Part shown: positions 1 through 8,615 of the stretch, piece after piece
Numbering within the stretch: position 1 is the first letter of the stretch
Layout: the number at the start of each line of letters is the position of its first letter
Source of the DNA: PKWO01 sp036384915
GTDB taxonomy: Bacteria > Pseudomonadota > Gammaproteobacteria > Burkholderiales > Burkholderiaceae_D
Assembly (NCBI GenBank): GCA_036384915.1
Contig: DASVLJ010000027.1
Coordinates: 186,001-250,000, forward strand
DNA length: 64,000 nt
Direction: 5' to 3'
The notes under the pieces: generated by a model
Database searches by the model: none
What the model saw: only the letters and a program-made list of their open reading frames with translations
What the model was told of the DNA's origin: nothing
Translations under genes and position numbers: made by a program

Positions 1-1229
1 CGCTCGCTGGAATCGGCGCGCACGCGCAGCGTGACGCTGCCGCCGGCCGGCGTATAGCGCAAGGCATTGTCGATCAGGTTGTTGAGCATTTCGCGCAGCA
101 TGGTGGGATTGCCGCGGGTCATGACGGCATGGCCCGGCTGTTCGAAGCCGAGATCTATCTGGTTCGTCAAGGCCGTCTGCACCCAGGCTTGCACGGCTTC
201 GCGTGCCAGCTCGGTCAATTCGAGCGGCTCGAAGGGCGCCGCTTCCGGCGTCTGGTTTTCCGCGCGTGCCAGCGCCAGCAATTGATTGACCAGGCGCGTC
301 GCCGCTTCCGAACTCTTGGCCAACTGCATCAGTGAGCGGTGGATTTCCGTTTCGCTGGTCTGGCGCAAGGCGAGCTCGGATTGCATGCGCATGCCGGCCA
401 GCGGCGTCTTCATCTGGTGCGCCGCGTCGGCAATGAAACGTTTTTGCGATGCGATGTTTTGCGCCAGGCGTTCGAGCATGTCATTGAGCGAGCCGACGAG
501 CGGCGTGATTTCCTCCGGCACCTGGCGCGAATCGATCGGGCTCAAGTCGCCGGGCTGACGGCGCCGTATGCGCTGCTGCAATTCGGCCAGCGGCAAGAGC
601 CCGCGCGACAGCGCGAACCATACCAGCGCCAAGGCGATCGGCAAGATGATGAATTCGGGCAGGATCACACCCTTGACGATCTGGTTGGCCAGTTCCGTGC
701 GCTTATCCAGCGTTTCGGCCAGTTGCACCAGCACCAAATGCGGCGGCGATTTGTCTGTTTTCGACTTCGCCGGATTGACGTACATATAGGCCACGCGCAC
801 GTCGGCATTCTTGATCGTGTCGTTGCGCAATTGCACGGTCCAGATCGGCGGACGCTCTTCATCGCCGGGCAGCGGCATATCTCGGTCGCCTTCGAGTTGT
901 CCGTTTTGCTGGTCGAACAATTGATAATAGATGGTATCGACGTCGTCGGCTCGCGCGAAGTCGCGTGCTGTGGCGGGCAAGGCGAGGGTGAACTTGCCGT
1001 CCTGTTCTTTGACCTGTTGCGCCAGTACCGTCATGCGGTTTTCCAGCGCACGGTCGAAAGGATGGTTGGCGATGGACTTGGCGACGAGGTAGGTAATGGC
1101 GATGCTCATCGGCCAGAGCAAGAGCAGGGGCACCAGCATCCAGTCGAGGATTTCGCCGAACAGCGAACGCTGAATCTGGCCCGGCGGTTCGGCCGTCAGG
1201 TCATAGGCTTCGCGCGATGCTTCGGACAT
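1..1229 (-). CDS. sensor histidine kinase, TctE-like (C-terminus beyond window edge)
   Basis: This is the membrane sensor kinase partner of the response regulator that ends 3 nt upstream of its ATG (1227-1229). About 409 codons are visible. A hydrophobic segment lies near residues 24-48, in a region like the 2CSK_N domain of TctE sensors. An H-box (FIADAAHQMKTPLAG) has the phospho-accepting His at residue 271, and an N-box (MLNNLIDNALRYTP) is near the window edge. The G boxes lie outside the window. The H-box wording and the gene order are typical of TctD/TctE systems that control carboxylate uptake, but no transporter genes are visible, so the ligand is unknown. A QseC-like kinase is the alternative. 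Confidence 0.9.
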   Translation of the reverse strand, partial: MSEASREAYDLTAEPPGQIQRSLFGEILDWMLVPLLLLWPMSIAITYLVAKSIANHPFDRALENRMTVLAQQVKEQDGKFTLALPATARDFARADDVDTIYYQLFDQQNGQLEGDRDMPLPGDEERPPIWTVQLRNDTIKNADVRVAYMYVNPAKSKTDKSPPHLVLVQLAETLDKRTELANQIVKGVILPEFIILPIALALVWFALSRGLLPLAELQQRIRRRQPGDLSPIDSRQVPEEITPLVGSLNDMLERLAQNIASQKRFIADAAHQMKTPLAGMRMQSELALRQTSETEIHRSLMQLAKSSEAATRLVNQLLALARAENQTPEAAPFEPLELTELAREAVQAWVQTALTNQIDLGFEQPGHAVMTRGNPTMLREMLNNLIDNALRYTPAGGSVTLRVRADSSE

Positions 1230-1232
1230 GGG

Positions 1233-1910
1233 TCAAGCCGGATCGGCGTTGCGCTCAAGGCAGTAGCCCAATCCGCGCACGGTAGCGATCTTTACGCCTT
1301 CGGTCTCGATCTTCTTGCGCAGGCGGTGCACGTAGACTTCGATGGCATTGTTGCTGACTTCGTCGCCCCACTCGCACAAGTGATCGACCAGCTGCTCCTT
1401 CGATACCAGCCGGCCCGTGCGCTGCAGCAGGATTTCGAGCAAGCCCAGTTCGCGCGCCGACAGATCTAGCAGTTGCCCATTGAGATGGGCCACACGGCCG
1501 ACCTGGTCGTAGGTCAAGGGACCATGCTTGATCACGCTTGATCCGCCGCCCACGCCTCGCCGCGTCAGCGCGCGCACGCGTGCTTCAAGTTCGGAAAGCG
1601 CAAACGGCTTGGCCATGTAATCGTCGGCGCCGAGGTCGAGGCCCTTGACGCGCTGCTCCACCGAGTCGGCTGCGGTCAGGATCAATACCGGCAAGCGGGC
1701 ATTGTGCGTGCGCAGCCGGCGCAGCACTTCCAGCCCGCTCATCTTGGGCAAACCGAGATCGAGGATCAAGAGATCGAAATCCTGGGCCGACAAGGCGGTA
1801 TCGGCTTCGGTGCCGCTGTGTACGCAATCGGTGGCGTAACCGGCCTGGCGCAGCGAGCGCGTCAGGCCGTCGGCCAGAACCTGATCGTCTTCGGCGAGCA
1901 AAATGCGCAT
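1233..1910 (-). CDS. OmpR/PhoB-family response regulator, TctD-like
   Basis: This 225-residue DNA-binding response regulator is encoded just ahead of its kinase. The receiver domain (about residues 1-115) has the acidic pair at D8-D9, the phospho-acceptor D51 (LLILDLGLPK), T79 and K101. A winged-helix Trans_reg_C domain follows (about 130-220), ending in the family-typical VRGLGYCL. The start is the ATG at 1908-1910, which gives a complete receiver domain. The gene is divergent from recA across a 250-bp region. It probably controls a tricarboxylate-type transporter elsewhere (family inference), and the target is not visible here. Confidence 0.93.
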   Translation of the reverse strand: MRILLAEDDQVLADGLTRSLRQAGYATDCVHSGTEADTALSAQDFDLLILDLGLPKMSGLEVLRRLRTHNARLPVLILTAADSVEQRVKGLDLGADDYMAKPFALSELEARVRALTRRGVGGGSSVIKHGPLTYDQVGRVAHLNGQLLDLSARELGLLEILLQRTGRLVSKEQLVDHLCEWGDEVSNNAIEVYVHRLRKKIETEGVKIATVRGLGYCLERNADPA

Positions 1911-2068
1911 AGTGACAAAGGGGGGAATTGGTTATTGCCAGAGTGCCACATATTGCCGATTTTATCGAGTGGCGCGGGGGGGCCGGCCTCGATGATTGTT
2001 TCTTTGTGGAAACAAAATGTTGTAAAAAATATTTTTCACAAAACCGCACAAACAGCGCTTGCGTAAAG

Positions 2069-2088
2069 CACTGTTTTTTTATACAGTA
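2069..2088 (+). promoter_or_regulatory. LexA (SOS) box upstream of recA
   Basis: A perfect CTGT-N8-ACAG core (2071-2086) lies within a 20-bp site that closely matches the E. coli-type SOS box, about 75 bp before recA. A TATACA sequence (2080-2085) overlaps the box and TTGCGT (2059-2064) could serve as a -35, although the 15-bp spacing is short. Repressor binding here would block the promoter until DNA damage. Confidence 0.85.
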
Positions 2089-2160
2089 CATCCCATGACG
2101 GCAAAACAGCGATGATTTGCCCGACCTACCGGTCCCACCTCTCACTGTTGAAAGAATTCC

Positions 2161-3249
2161 ATGGACGACAAGAAAAACGCAGCAAATTCCGAGAAGAGCA
2201 AGGCCTTGGCCGCCGCACTGGCCCAGATTGAAAAGCAATTCGGCAAGGGTTCGGTGATGCGCATGGAAGACGGCGCCGTGGCGGAGGAAGTGCAAGTCGT
2301 TTCGACCGGTTCGCTCGGCCTCGATATTGCGCTGGGCGTCGGCGGCTTGCCGCGCGGCCGCGTGGTGGAAATCTATGGCCCGGAATCGTCGGGCAAGACC
2401 ACGCTGACACTGCAAACCATCGCCGAAATGCAAAAGCTCGGCGGCACCTGCGCCTTCATCGACGCGGAACACGCGCTCGACGTGGGCTATGCACAAAAGC
2501 TCGGCGTCAACCTTTCCGATTTGCTGATTTCGCAGCCCGACACCGGCGAACAGGCGCTGGAAATCACCGACGCGCTGGTGCGCTCGGGCGGTGTCGACCT
2601 GATCGTGGTCGACTCGGTGGCCGCCTTGACGCCGCGCGCCGAAATCGAAGGCGAAATGGGTGATTCGCTGCCCGGCTTGCAGGCTCGCCTGATGTCGCAA
2701 GCGCTGCGCAAGCTGACCGGCTCCATCAACCGCACCAATACGCTGGTGATCTTCATCAACCAGATCCGCATGAAGATCGGGGTCATGTTCGGCAACCCCG
2801 AAACCACGACGGGCGGCAATGCCTTGAAGTTCTACGCTTCGGTGCGTCTCGACATTCGCCGTACCGGTTCGATCAAGTCCGGCGAAGAAGTGATCGGCTC
2901 CGAAACCAAGGTCAAGGTGGTCAAGAACAAGATCGCACCGCCGTTCAAGGAAGCCCATTTCGACATCCTGTATGGAGAAGGCACTTCGCGCGAAGGCGAA
3001 ATCCTCGATCTGGGTTCGGAAGGTAAGGTCGTGGAAAAGTCGGGTGCCTGGTATAGCTACAATGGAGAACGCATTGGCCAGGGCAAGGACAATGCGCGTA
3101 ACTTCCTGAAGGAAAACCCGAAACTGGCGCACGAAATCGAAAACAAGGTGCGCGCTTCGCTTGGCGTGCCGGAACTGCCGCCGCTGCCGGCCGCAGAGGT
3201 GCTGCCTATCAAGAAGGGCAAGGACAAAGATCAAAAGGACGCAGCCTGA
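2161..3249 (+). CDS. recA: recombinase RecA
   Basis: RecA is the DNA strand-exchange ATPase and the co-protease for LexA cleavage in the SOS response. The 362-residue length is normal. Visible features are the Walker A motif GPESSGKT (73-80), the hydrophobic Walker B strand (LIVVDSVAAL), loop L1/L2 sequences including the GGNALKFYAS region, and a lysine/acid-rich C-terminal tail. The ATG at 2161 gives the usual N-terminus and sits behind a weak GAAAGAA ribosome site. A LexA box lies just upstream, and recX, its modulator, follows 127 bp downstream. Confidence 0.99.
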   Translation: MDDKKNAANSEKSKALAAALAQIEKQFGKGSVMRMEDGAVAEEVQVVSTGSLGLDIALGVGGLPRGRVVEIYGPESSGKTTLTLQTIAEMQKLGGTCAFIDAEHALDVGYAQKLGVNLSDLLISQPDTGEQALEITDALVRSGGVDLIVVDSVAALTPRAEIEGEMGDSLPGLQARLMSQALRKLTGSINRTNTLVIFINQIRMKIGVMFGNPETTTGGNALKFYASVRLDIRRTGSIKSGEEVIGSETKVKVVKNKIAPPFKEAHFDILYGEGTSREGEILDLGSEGKVVEKSGAWYSYNGERIGQGKDNARNFLKENPKLAHEIENKVRASLGVPELPPLPAAEVLPIKKGKDKDQKDAA

Positions 3250-3300
3250 GGGATCTAGTCCAATACAAAGATGCGCGCCGCTATGATGCGGGCTGACGGG

Positions 3301-3322
3301 AAAGGGCGGCGCTGCCGCCTTT
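3301..3322 (+). terminator. possible weak terminator/attenuator between recA and recX
   Basis: A GC-rich hairpin (GGCGGC / GCCGCC with a 3-nt loop, flanked by AAAG and CTTT) is followed by the pyrimidine-rich TTCTGTCTCTG rather than a clean U-run. In many bacteria such a leaky hairpin lowers recX relative to recA. This is inferred from sequence only. Confidence 0.4.
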
Positions 3323-3376
3323 CTGTCTCTGTAGTGAACACGTGATGGGCCGGAAGCCCGCGCCGCTTGGGAAATC

Positions 3377-3826
3377 ATGGCGAAGAAGCAAATGAGCCTG
3401 AAGGCGCGGGCGTTACGGTATTTATCGATGCGCGAACACAGTCGCATCGAACTACAGCGCAAACTGTCCGGCTATGCTCAGGAAGGCGAGGATGTCGAAG
3501 CCGTGCTGGCTTGGCTGGAAGCAAATAAATTTCTCTCTCAGGAACGCTTTGCCGAATCGCTGATGCGCCGGCGTTCCGCGCGCTTTGGCAACAACCGTAT
3601 CTTGATGGAATTGCAAAGTCACGGCATCGCGGGAGAGGCGTTGGGCGAGTTCAAGGGCGAGTTGGCTGACGAAGACAGCCGGGCCAGCGAGGTACTGGCG
3701 CGCAAGTTCTCCAACCCACCGCAAGATGCGGCCGAACGCGCGAAATACATGCGGTTTTTGCAACAGCGTGGCTTTTCCTCGCGCGCAATCAAGGCTGCCT
3801 TGGCCAACTTGATCCAAGAATTGTAG
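3377..3826 (+). CDS. recX: recombination regulatory protein RecX
   Basis: RecX is the small RecA-filament inhibitor. The product has 149 residues, the normal size, with the three-helix repeats of the family (ALRYLSMREHSRIELQRKL near the start, FLSQERFAESLMRRR in the middle, FLQQRGFSSRAIKAAL at the end). The ATG at 3377 gives the expected N-terminus. The TAG stop (3824-3826) lies inside the left arm of a large inverted repeat, so the last codons and the stop may have been set by insertion or expansion of that element. It is probably co-transcribed with recA at a lower level. Confidence 0.95.
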   Translation: MAKKQMSLKARALRYLSMREHSRIELQRKLSGYAQEGEDVEAVLAWLEANKFLSQERFAESLMRRRSARFGNNRILMELQSHGIAGEALGEFKGELADEDSRASEVLARKFSNPPQDAAERAKYMRFLQQRGFSSRAIKAALANLIQEL

Positions 3827-3932
3827 GTTGGCGCTGAGCACGGCGAAGCCCAACGTTGTTGCGGGCGTAATACCGCAGGCGCTGATTTGACGCATCGATG
3901 TTGGGCTTCACTGTGCTCAGCGCCAACCTACA
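3822..3932. repeat. 111-bp inverted-repeat element (REP/MITE-like) overlapping the recX stop
   Basis: Arms of 33 bp at 3822-3854 and 3900-3932 are reverse complements with two mismatches. They begin TGTAGGTTGGCGCTGAGCAC and enclose a smaller hairpin (TGCGG...CCGCA). The whole would fold into a long cruciform or RNA hairpin. It looks like the dispersed GTAGGTTGG-type intergenic repeats found in many proteobacteria. Only one copy is present in the window. Confidence 0.85.
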
Positions 3933-4088
3933 GATTTCCCCTCCGTAAAAATACGCTAACCGGGGTTCCAGGCCTGCGATAAGGCCACCTGTGTTACACT
4001 CCTTGGGTTTTTGCAATGCCGCATGAGCGGCGACTGTCGTAGAAACTGCGGCAGCGAGACGCAAATGCGCTTTTTTTAGTGGCAAACC

Positions 4089-4688
4089 ATGCCCCTGTCC
4101 CAACCGACATCCCCCCGTGCCTTGAAACACCGGCGCGCCATCCAGATCGATGCCTTTGCGCGCGACGATGGCTTGTGGGATATCGAGGCCCGAATTTCCG
4201 ACGTCAAGACGCGCGACGCGCAACTGGCTTGCCGCCTGCGTCCCGCAGGCAGCCCGGTGCACGACATGTTATTGCGCCTGACCATCGACACCCGTTTTTC
4301 CATCGTCGCCGCCGAGGCCGTGTCCGAAGCCGTGCCCTATGCCGGCTATTGCGACTCGATCGGTCCCGCTTACGCCAAGCTGGTCGGCTTGAATCTGGCG
4401 CGCGGTTTCCGCAAAGACCTGCAAGAAGCGCTGGGCGGTGTGTTCGGATGCACGCACATCAATGAACTGGCGCAGATTCTGCCTACGGCGGCGATCCAGG
4501 CCTTCGCCGGCGAAGTATTCGACCCGTATGAGGCTGTCGGTAAAAACGGCCGGCCATTTCAACTCGACCAGTGCCACGCCTTGAAGAGCGATGGGCCGGC
4601 AGTGGCGAAGTATTATCCGCGCTGGGCGGTCGGAGCAGTATCGTCCGGACCCAGTGAAGTCACCGCTATCAATACCAATTCAATTTGA
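4089..4688 (+). CDS. DUF2889 family protein
   Basis: This 199-residue cytoplasmic protein has no signal peptide. The sequence matches the DUF2889 pattern seen in Burkholderiales: an early HRRAIQIDAFARDDGLWDIEA segment, a central GPAYAKLVGLNLARGF, and the near-invariant GCTHINEL motif around residues 118-125. Its function is unknown. It sits 28 bp before sucC on the same strand and could be co-transcribed with the succinyl-CoA synthetase genes. A possible extended -10 (TGTTACACT, ending at 4000) lies about 90 bp upstream without a convincing -35. Confidence 0.85.
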   Translation: MPLSQPTSPRALKHRRAIQIDAFARDDGLWDIEARISDVKTRDAQLACRLRPAGSPVHDMLLRLTIDTRFSIVAAEAVSEAVPYAGYCDSIGPAYAKLVGLNLARGFRKDLQEALGGVFGCTHINELAQILPTAAIQAFAGEVFDPYEAVGKNGRPFQLDQCHALKSDGPAVAKYYPRWAVGAVSSGPSEVTAINTNSI

Positions 4689-4716
4689 CCATATCGTGTT
4701 TTGAAGGGAAGCTCGC

Positions 4717-5883
4717 ATGAAAATCCATGAGTATCAGGGCAAGGAAATCCTCCGCAAATTCGGCGTCACGGTGCCGCGCGGCATTCCGTGCATGAGCGTC
4801 GATGAGGCAGTCAAGGCAGCGGAAACGCTGGGCGGTCCGGTCTGGGTGGTGAAGGCCCAGATTCACGCCGGCGGCCGCGGCAAGGGCGGCGGCGTCAAGG
4901 TGGCGAAGTCGATCGAACAAGTGCGCGAATACGCCAACGCCATCATGGGCATGCAGCTCGTGACGCACCAGACCGGCCCGGAAGGCCAGAAGGTTCGCCG
5001 CCTGTTGATCGAAGAAGGCGCCGACATCAAGAAGGAACTGTATGTTTCGATGGTGACCGACCGCGTCAGCCAGCGCGTGGTCCTGATGGCTTCCTCGGAA
5101 GGCGGGATGGACATCGAGGAAGTCGCTGCCAGCCACCCGGAAAAGATCCACTCGATCGCCATCGACCCGGCCATCGGCCTGACCGATGCGCAAGCCGACG
5201 ACATCGCCGCCAAGATCGGCGTGCCGGCAGGCTCGATTGCGGACGCGCGCACCAACCTGCAAGGCTTGTACAAGGCTTACTGGGAAACCGACGCTTCGCT
5301 GGCTGAAATCAACCCGCTGATCCTGACCGGTTCGGGCAAGGTCATCGCGCTGGACGCCAAGTTCAACTTCGACTCCAATGCCTTGTTCCGCCATCCCGAG
5401 ATCGTCGCTTACCGCGATCTGGATGAAGAAGATCCGGCTGAAGTTGAAGCTTCCAAGTTCGACCTGGCCTATATTTCGCTCGACGGCAACATCGGCTGCC
5501 TGGTCAACGGCGCCGGCTTGGCCATGGCCACTATGGATACGATCAAGCTGTTCGGCGGCGAACCGGCCAACTTCCTCGACGTCGGCGGCGGCGCGACGGC
5601 AGAGAAGGTGACCGAAGCCTTCAAGATCATGTTGAAGAATCCGCATCTGCAAGCCATCCTGGTCAACATCTTCGGCGGCATCATGCGCTGCGACGTGATC
5701 GCCGAAGGCGTGATCACGGCCTCGAAGGCAGTTTCGTTGAGCGTTCCGCTGGTGGTACGCATGAAGGGCACGAACGAAGACCTGGGCAAGAAGATGCTTG
5801 CCGACTCCGGTCTGCCCATCATCTCCGCCGACACCATGGAAGAAGCCGCGCAGAAGGTTGTCGCCGCGGCCGCCGGTAAATAA
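4717..5883 (+). CDS. sucC: succinyl-CoA synthetase beta subunit (ADP-forming)
   Basis: This is the nucleotide-binding subunit of the TCA-cycle enzyme that converts succinyl-CoA to succinate with substrate-level phosphorylation. It is 388 residues, the standard length. The N-terminal ATP-grasp fold has the family start MKIHEYQGKEILRKFG and a glycine-rich AGGRGKGGGVK loop. The C-terminal CoA-ligase domain carries NIFGGIMRCDVIAEG. The ATG is preceded by GGGAAG. sucD follows 23 bp later, forming the usual sucCD operon. The ogd complex genes are not adjacent. Confidence 0.98.
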   Translation: MKIHEYQGKEILRKFGVTVPRGIPCMSVDEAVKAAETLGGPVWVVKAQIHAGGRGKGGGVKVAKSIEQVREYANAIMGMQLVTHQTGPEGQKVRRLLIEEGADIKKELYVSMVTDRVSQRVVLMASSEGGMDIEEVAASHPEKIHSIAIDPAIGLTDAQADDIAAKIGVPAGSIADARTNLQGLYKAYWETDASLAEINPLILTGSGKVIALDAKFNFDSNALFRHPEIVAYRDLDEEDPAEVEASKFDLAYISLDGNIGCLVNGAGLAMATMDTIKLFGGEPANFLDVGGGATAEKVTEAFKIMLKNPHLQAILVNIFGGIMRCDVIAEGVITASKAVSLSVPLVVRMKGTNEDLGKKMLADSGLPIISADTMEEAAQKVVAAAAGK

Positions 5884-5906
5884 GCAACAGTGCTCAAGGA
5901 ATAAAC

Positions 5907-6788
5907 ATGTCCATCCTGATCAACAAAGACACCAAAGTCATCACCCAAGGCATCACCGGCAAGACCGGCCAATTCCACACGCGCATGTGCCGCGACTACG
6001 CCAACGGCAAGAACTGCTTCGTTGCCGGCGTAAACCCGAAGAAGGCCGGCGAAGACTTCGAAGGCATCCCGATTTTCGGCAGCGTCAAGGACGCCAAGGC
6101 GCAAACCGGCGCCACCGTTTCCGTGATCTACGTGCCGCCCGCCGGCGCCGCTGCCGCGATCTGGGAAGCCGTCGAAGCCGAACTCGACCTGGCCATCTGC
6201 ATCACCGAAGGCATCCCCGTGCGCGACATGATGGAAGTCAAGGACCGCATGGCCAAGGCCGGCAGCAAGACCAAGCTCCTGGGCCCGAACTGCCCCGGCC
6301 TGATCACGCCCGACGAAATCAAGATCGGCATCATGCCCGGCCACATCCACAAGAAGGGCCGCATCGGCGTCGTGTCGCGTTCGGGCACGCTGACCTATGA
6401 AGCCGTGGGCCAATTGACCGCGCTGGGCCTGGGCCAATCGTCGGCAGTCGGCATCGGCGGCGACCCGATCAACGGCTTGAAGCACATCGACATCATGAAG
6501 GCTTTCAACGACGATCCCGATACCGATGCCGTAATCATGATCGGCGAAATCGGCGGCCCCGACGAAGCCAATGCTTCCTATTGGATTCGCGACAACATGA
6601 AGAAGCCCGTGGTCGGCTTTATCGCCGGCGTCACGGCTCCTCCGGGCAAGCGCATGGGCCACGCCGGCGCGCTGATCTCGGGCGGTGCCGATACGGCGCA
6701 AGCCAAGCTGGAAATCATGGAAGCCTGCGGTATCAAGGTCACCAAGAACCCGTCTGAAATGGGACGTTTGCTGAAGTCGATCCTGTAA
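5907..6788 (+). CDS. sucD: succinyl-CoA synthetase alpha subunit
   Basis: This subunit forms the phosphohistidine intermediate and binds CoA. It has 293 residues. The CoA-binding Rossmann start is visible (TQGITGKTGQFH, about residues 13-24), as is the active-site region GHAGALISGG with the phosphorylated His at 252. GAGG-type ribosome spacing (CAAGGAATAAACATG) supports the start. A strong terminator follows 22 bp after the stop, ending the DUF2889-sucCD unit. Confidence 0.98.
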   Translation: MSILINKDTKVITQGITGKTGQFHTRMCRDYANGKNCFVAGVNPKKAGEDFEGIPIFGSVKDAKAQTGATVSVIYVPPAGAAAAIWEAVEAELDLAICITEGIPVRDMMEVKDRMAKAGSKTKLLGPNCPGLITPDEIKIGIMPGHIHKKGRIGVVSRSGTLTYEAVGQLTALGLGQSSAVGIGGDPINGLKHIDIMKAFNDDPDTDAVIMIGEIGGPDEANASYWIRDNMKKPVVGFIAGVTAPPGKRMGHAGALISGGADTAQAKLEIMEACGIKVTKNPSEMGRLLKSIL

Positions 6789-6810
6789 GCGATCTTCGAC
6801 AGCAAGAAAA

Positions 6811-6841
6811 AAGCGCCGGTATCGCTGCCGGCGCTTTTTTT
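6811..6841 (+). terminator. rho-independent terminator after sucD
   Basis: A perfect 9-bp stem AAGCGCCGG / CCGGCGCTT with an 8-nt loop is followed by a T-run. The flanking A-run makes it usable in both directions, so it may also serve the convergent gene ending at 6847. Confidence 0.93.
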
Positions 6842-6846
6842 GCGAT

Positions 6847-7638
6847 TTATTTTTTCAGGATGACTTCGGGCTCGCCCGCAATTCCGGGCGGCGTGATGCG
6901 CGGCAGCCACCTGGCATAGATGCGCGCAAAGCTGCCATCGCGTTTCATGTCGTCCAGCGCGCCTTGCCAGCGCTGGATCACGGCGTCAGGCGTGTCGTGC
7001 GCAAACGCCAGATAGCTGCTGGTGCGCAGGAAGCTGTAGGCCAATTCGAGTTGGCCCATCTCCATGTTGGCTTTCTCCAGCATGGCCGGCAATGTCTGGT
7101 CATCGGCGACGAGTAGTTCGGCGCGGTGATGCGCCAGCATCGGCAGCATTTCTTCCGGCTTGGCTGCATTGGTGTCGAGGTTGTCGAAACCCAGTTTGAC
7201 CAATACTTCGTTCGAGTAGTACTCGCGCGGTACCAGGATATGACCGACCGCTTTCGCGTCTTGCAGGCTTTTGACGGCAATGCCGCTGCCGCGCAGTGCG
7301 TAAAAACTGGTGGTGACGACCGCGAACGGGCCGACCCATTTGAACCGATGCTCGCGCTCGGCCGTGCGCATGGTGGTGAACACAGCGGCATTGGGGCCAT
7401 TCAAGGCCAGCTTGTAGGCGCGCGCCCAAGGCACGACCGAAATCGTTCCATGGTCGCCGATACGGCGCTGTATCTCTTGCACCACTTCGACGGCGAGGCC
7501 GGCGGGCTTGCCGTGATCGCTGAAGGTCATGGGCGGGTATTCTTCCGTGAGCAGTTGCAATTCCTGGGCGCCGCATGTGCCCATGCGGGCTAGCAGGCAA
7601 AACAATAGCGCTACGGCCCGGCTGTTCCATCCCTTCAT
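6847..7638 (-). CDS. periplasmic amino-acid-type substrate-binding protein (SBP_bac_3)
   Basis: This is a 263-residue exported solute-binding protein. I chose the ATG at 7636-7638 because it follows a strong GGGAGG site and starts a clear signal peptide (MKGWNSRAVALLFCLLARMG, cleaved near CGA-QE). The frame is open further upstream but without a signal. The mature part has the family-3 fold pattern: LLTEEYPPMTFSDHGKPAGLAVEVVQEI near the N-terminus and a C-terminal helix. No ABC permease is adjacent. Orphan relatives in Burkholderiales are common and of unknown ligand. It is divergent from terC with only 37 bp between the starts. Confidence 0.85.
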   Translation of the reverse strand: MKGWNSRAVALLFCLLARMGTCGAQELQLLTEEYPPMTFSDHGKPAGLAVEVVQEIQRRIGDHGTISVVPWARAYKLALNGPNAAVFTTMRTAEREHRFKWVGPFAVVTTSFYALRGSGIAVKSLQDAKAVGHILVPREYYSNEVLVKLGFDNLDTNAAKPEEMLPMLAHHRAELLVADDQTLPAMLEKANMEMGQLELAYSFLRTSSYLAFAHDTPDAVIQRWQGALDDMKRDGSFARIYARWLPRITPPGIAGEPEVILKK

Positions 7639-7675
7639 GCACCCTCCCATGGGTTGGCTGCGATAATAAGCGGCG

Positions 7676-8437
7676 ATGTTGTCTTTTACGTCTCTCGAAC
7701 AGGAAATGCAAGCCCTGGAACTGCTCAATTCCCGGCAAGCCTGGACCTCGCTGGCCGATATCATGCTGGTCAACCTGCTCATGTCGGGAGACAACGCTGT
7801 GGTCATCGCCCTGGCAGCTCAGGCGTTGCCGAAAAAGCAGCGCAAGACTGCCATCATCTTCGGCAGCGTCGCCGCTATTGCCATGCGTACGCTGTTGACC
7901 GTCTTCGCGCTGGAGTTGTTGATTTTGCCCTATTTGAAAGTCGCCGGTGGCATACTTCTCGTTGCTATCGCAATAAAACTTTTACTCGCTCAAGGCAAGG
8001 AAGCCGGGCATGCTGTGCCGACTTCCGTGGGGGCGGCGGTCAAGACCATACTCGTGGCCGACCTCGTCATGAGCCTGGACAACGTGCTCGGCGTGGCAGC
8101 GGCTTCCCATGGCAATGTGCCGCTTTTGATCCTCGGCTTGCTTCTTTCCATTCCCTTGATCGCCTTCGGCAGCGGGCTGGTAATGAAGCTGATGCTGCGG
8201 TTTCCCGTCATCGTCCCGCTGGGGGCGGCGTTGCTGGGCTACCTCGGCGGGGAAATGGTCTTTGCCGATGTTGCACTGCGAAGCTGGCTTGAGACCGTTT
8301 GGCCGGCGCATGAATGGGGCCTGCCTGGTACCGCGGCGATGTTCAGCATTCCCGGTGCAGTGGCGGCGCTGTTGTCGGTTCTAGCGGGGCTGTGGCTGGG
8401 ACGACGGCGCAGCCGGTCGGGATCCGCTGAGGGTTGA
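7676..8437 (+). CDS. TerC family integral membrane protein (YjbE type)
   Basis: This 253-residue protein has about seven hydrophobic segments. Two acidic membrane motifs typical of TerC/YjbE proteins are present, LMSGDNAVVIALA (about residues 36-48) and DLVMSLDNVLGVAA (about 136-149). Members of this family export manganese or protect against metal and tellurite stress, so metal-ion efflux is the likely role. The start at 7676 lacks a good ribosome site; the in-frame ATG at 7706 has AGGA but too close. The 37-bp gap to the divergent gene leaves no room for the yybP-ykoY riboswitch often found ahead of relatives. Confidence 0.88.
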   Translation: MLSFTSLEQEMQALELLNSRQAWTSLADIMLVNLLMSGDNAVVIALAAQALPKKQRKTAIIFGSVAAIAMRTLLTVFALELLILPYLKVAGGILLVAIAIKLLLAQGKEAGHAVPTSVGAAVKTILVADLVMSLDNVLGVAAASHGNVPLLILGLLLSIPLIAFGSGLVMKLMLRFPVIVPLGAALLGYLGGEMVFADVALRSWLETVWPAHEWGLPGTAAMFSIPGAVAALLSVLAGLWLGRRRSRSGSAEG

Positions 8438-8505
8438 ATGTGAATTCAGCCTGATCTGACAAATCGAGGATAGAATTAACAATTTGCGCCGCCAGTCGCC
8501 CGAAA

Positions 8506-8556
8506 TGGCCTTAAGGCCAATGGTAAATGGTAATATTGTTTCCCAGACCCAATATT
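8506..8556. promoter_or_regulatory. two palindromes between terC and the PP2C gene
   Basis: A perfect 14-bp palindrome TGGCCTTAAGGCCA (8506-8519) is followed by AATATTG (8532-8538) and its exact inverse CAATATT (8550-8556) with an 11-bp spacer. Both lie 60-110 bp before the phosphatase start in an AT-rich stretch. They may be operator sites or a leader hairpin; no known regulator motif is recognised. Confidence 0.35.
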
Positions 8557-8615
8557 TTGTCGGCTGTGTGAGTATTTGAACCACGTGTGTGCCTGATAAC
8601 CGTCCAATCGAGCCC

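Noticed and set aside
339..1469. Forward open frame of 376 codons at the left edge
   Set aside because: It lies opposite the sensor kinase, whose H-box, N-box and membrane segment are clear on the reverse strand.
1585..3462. Long reverse-strand open frame across recA
   Set aside because: It is antisense to recA and to the response regulator start, with no recognisable protein features. recA on the forward strand is certain.
7639..7675. yybP-ykoY manganese riboswitch ahead of terC
   Set aside because: Only 37 bp separate the divergent starts, and no paired stem motifs of that riboswitch are visible.
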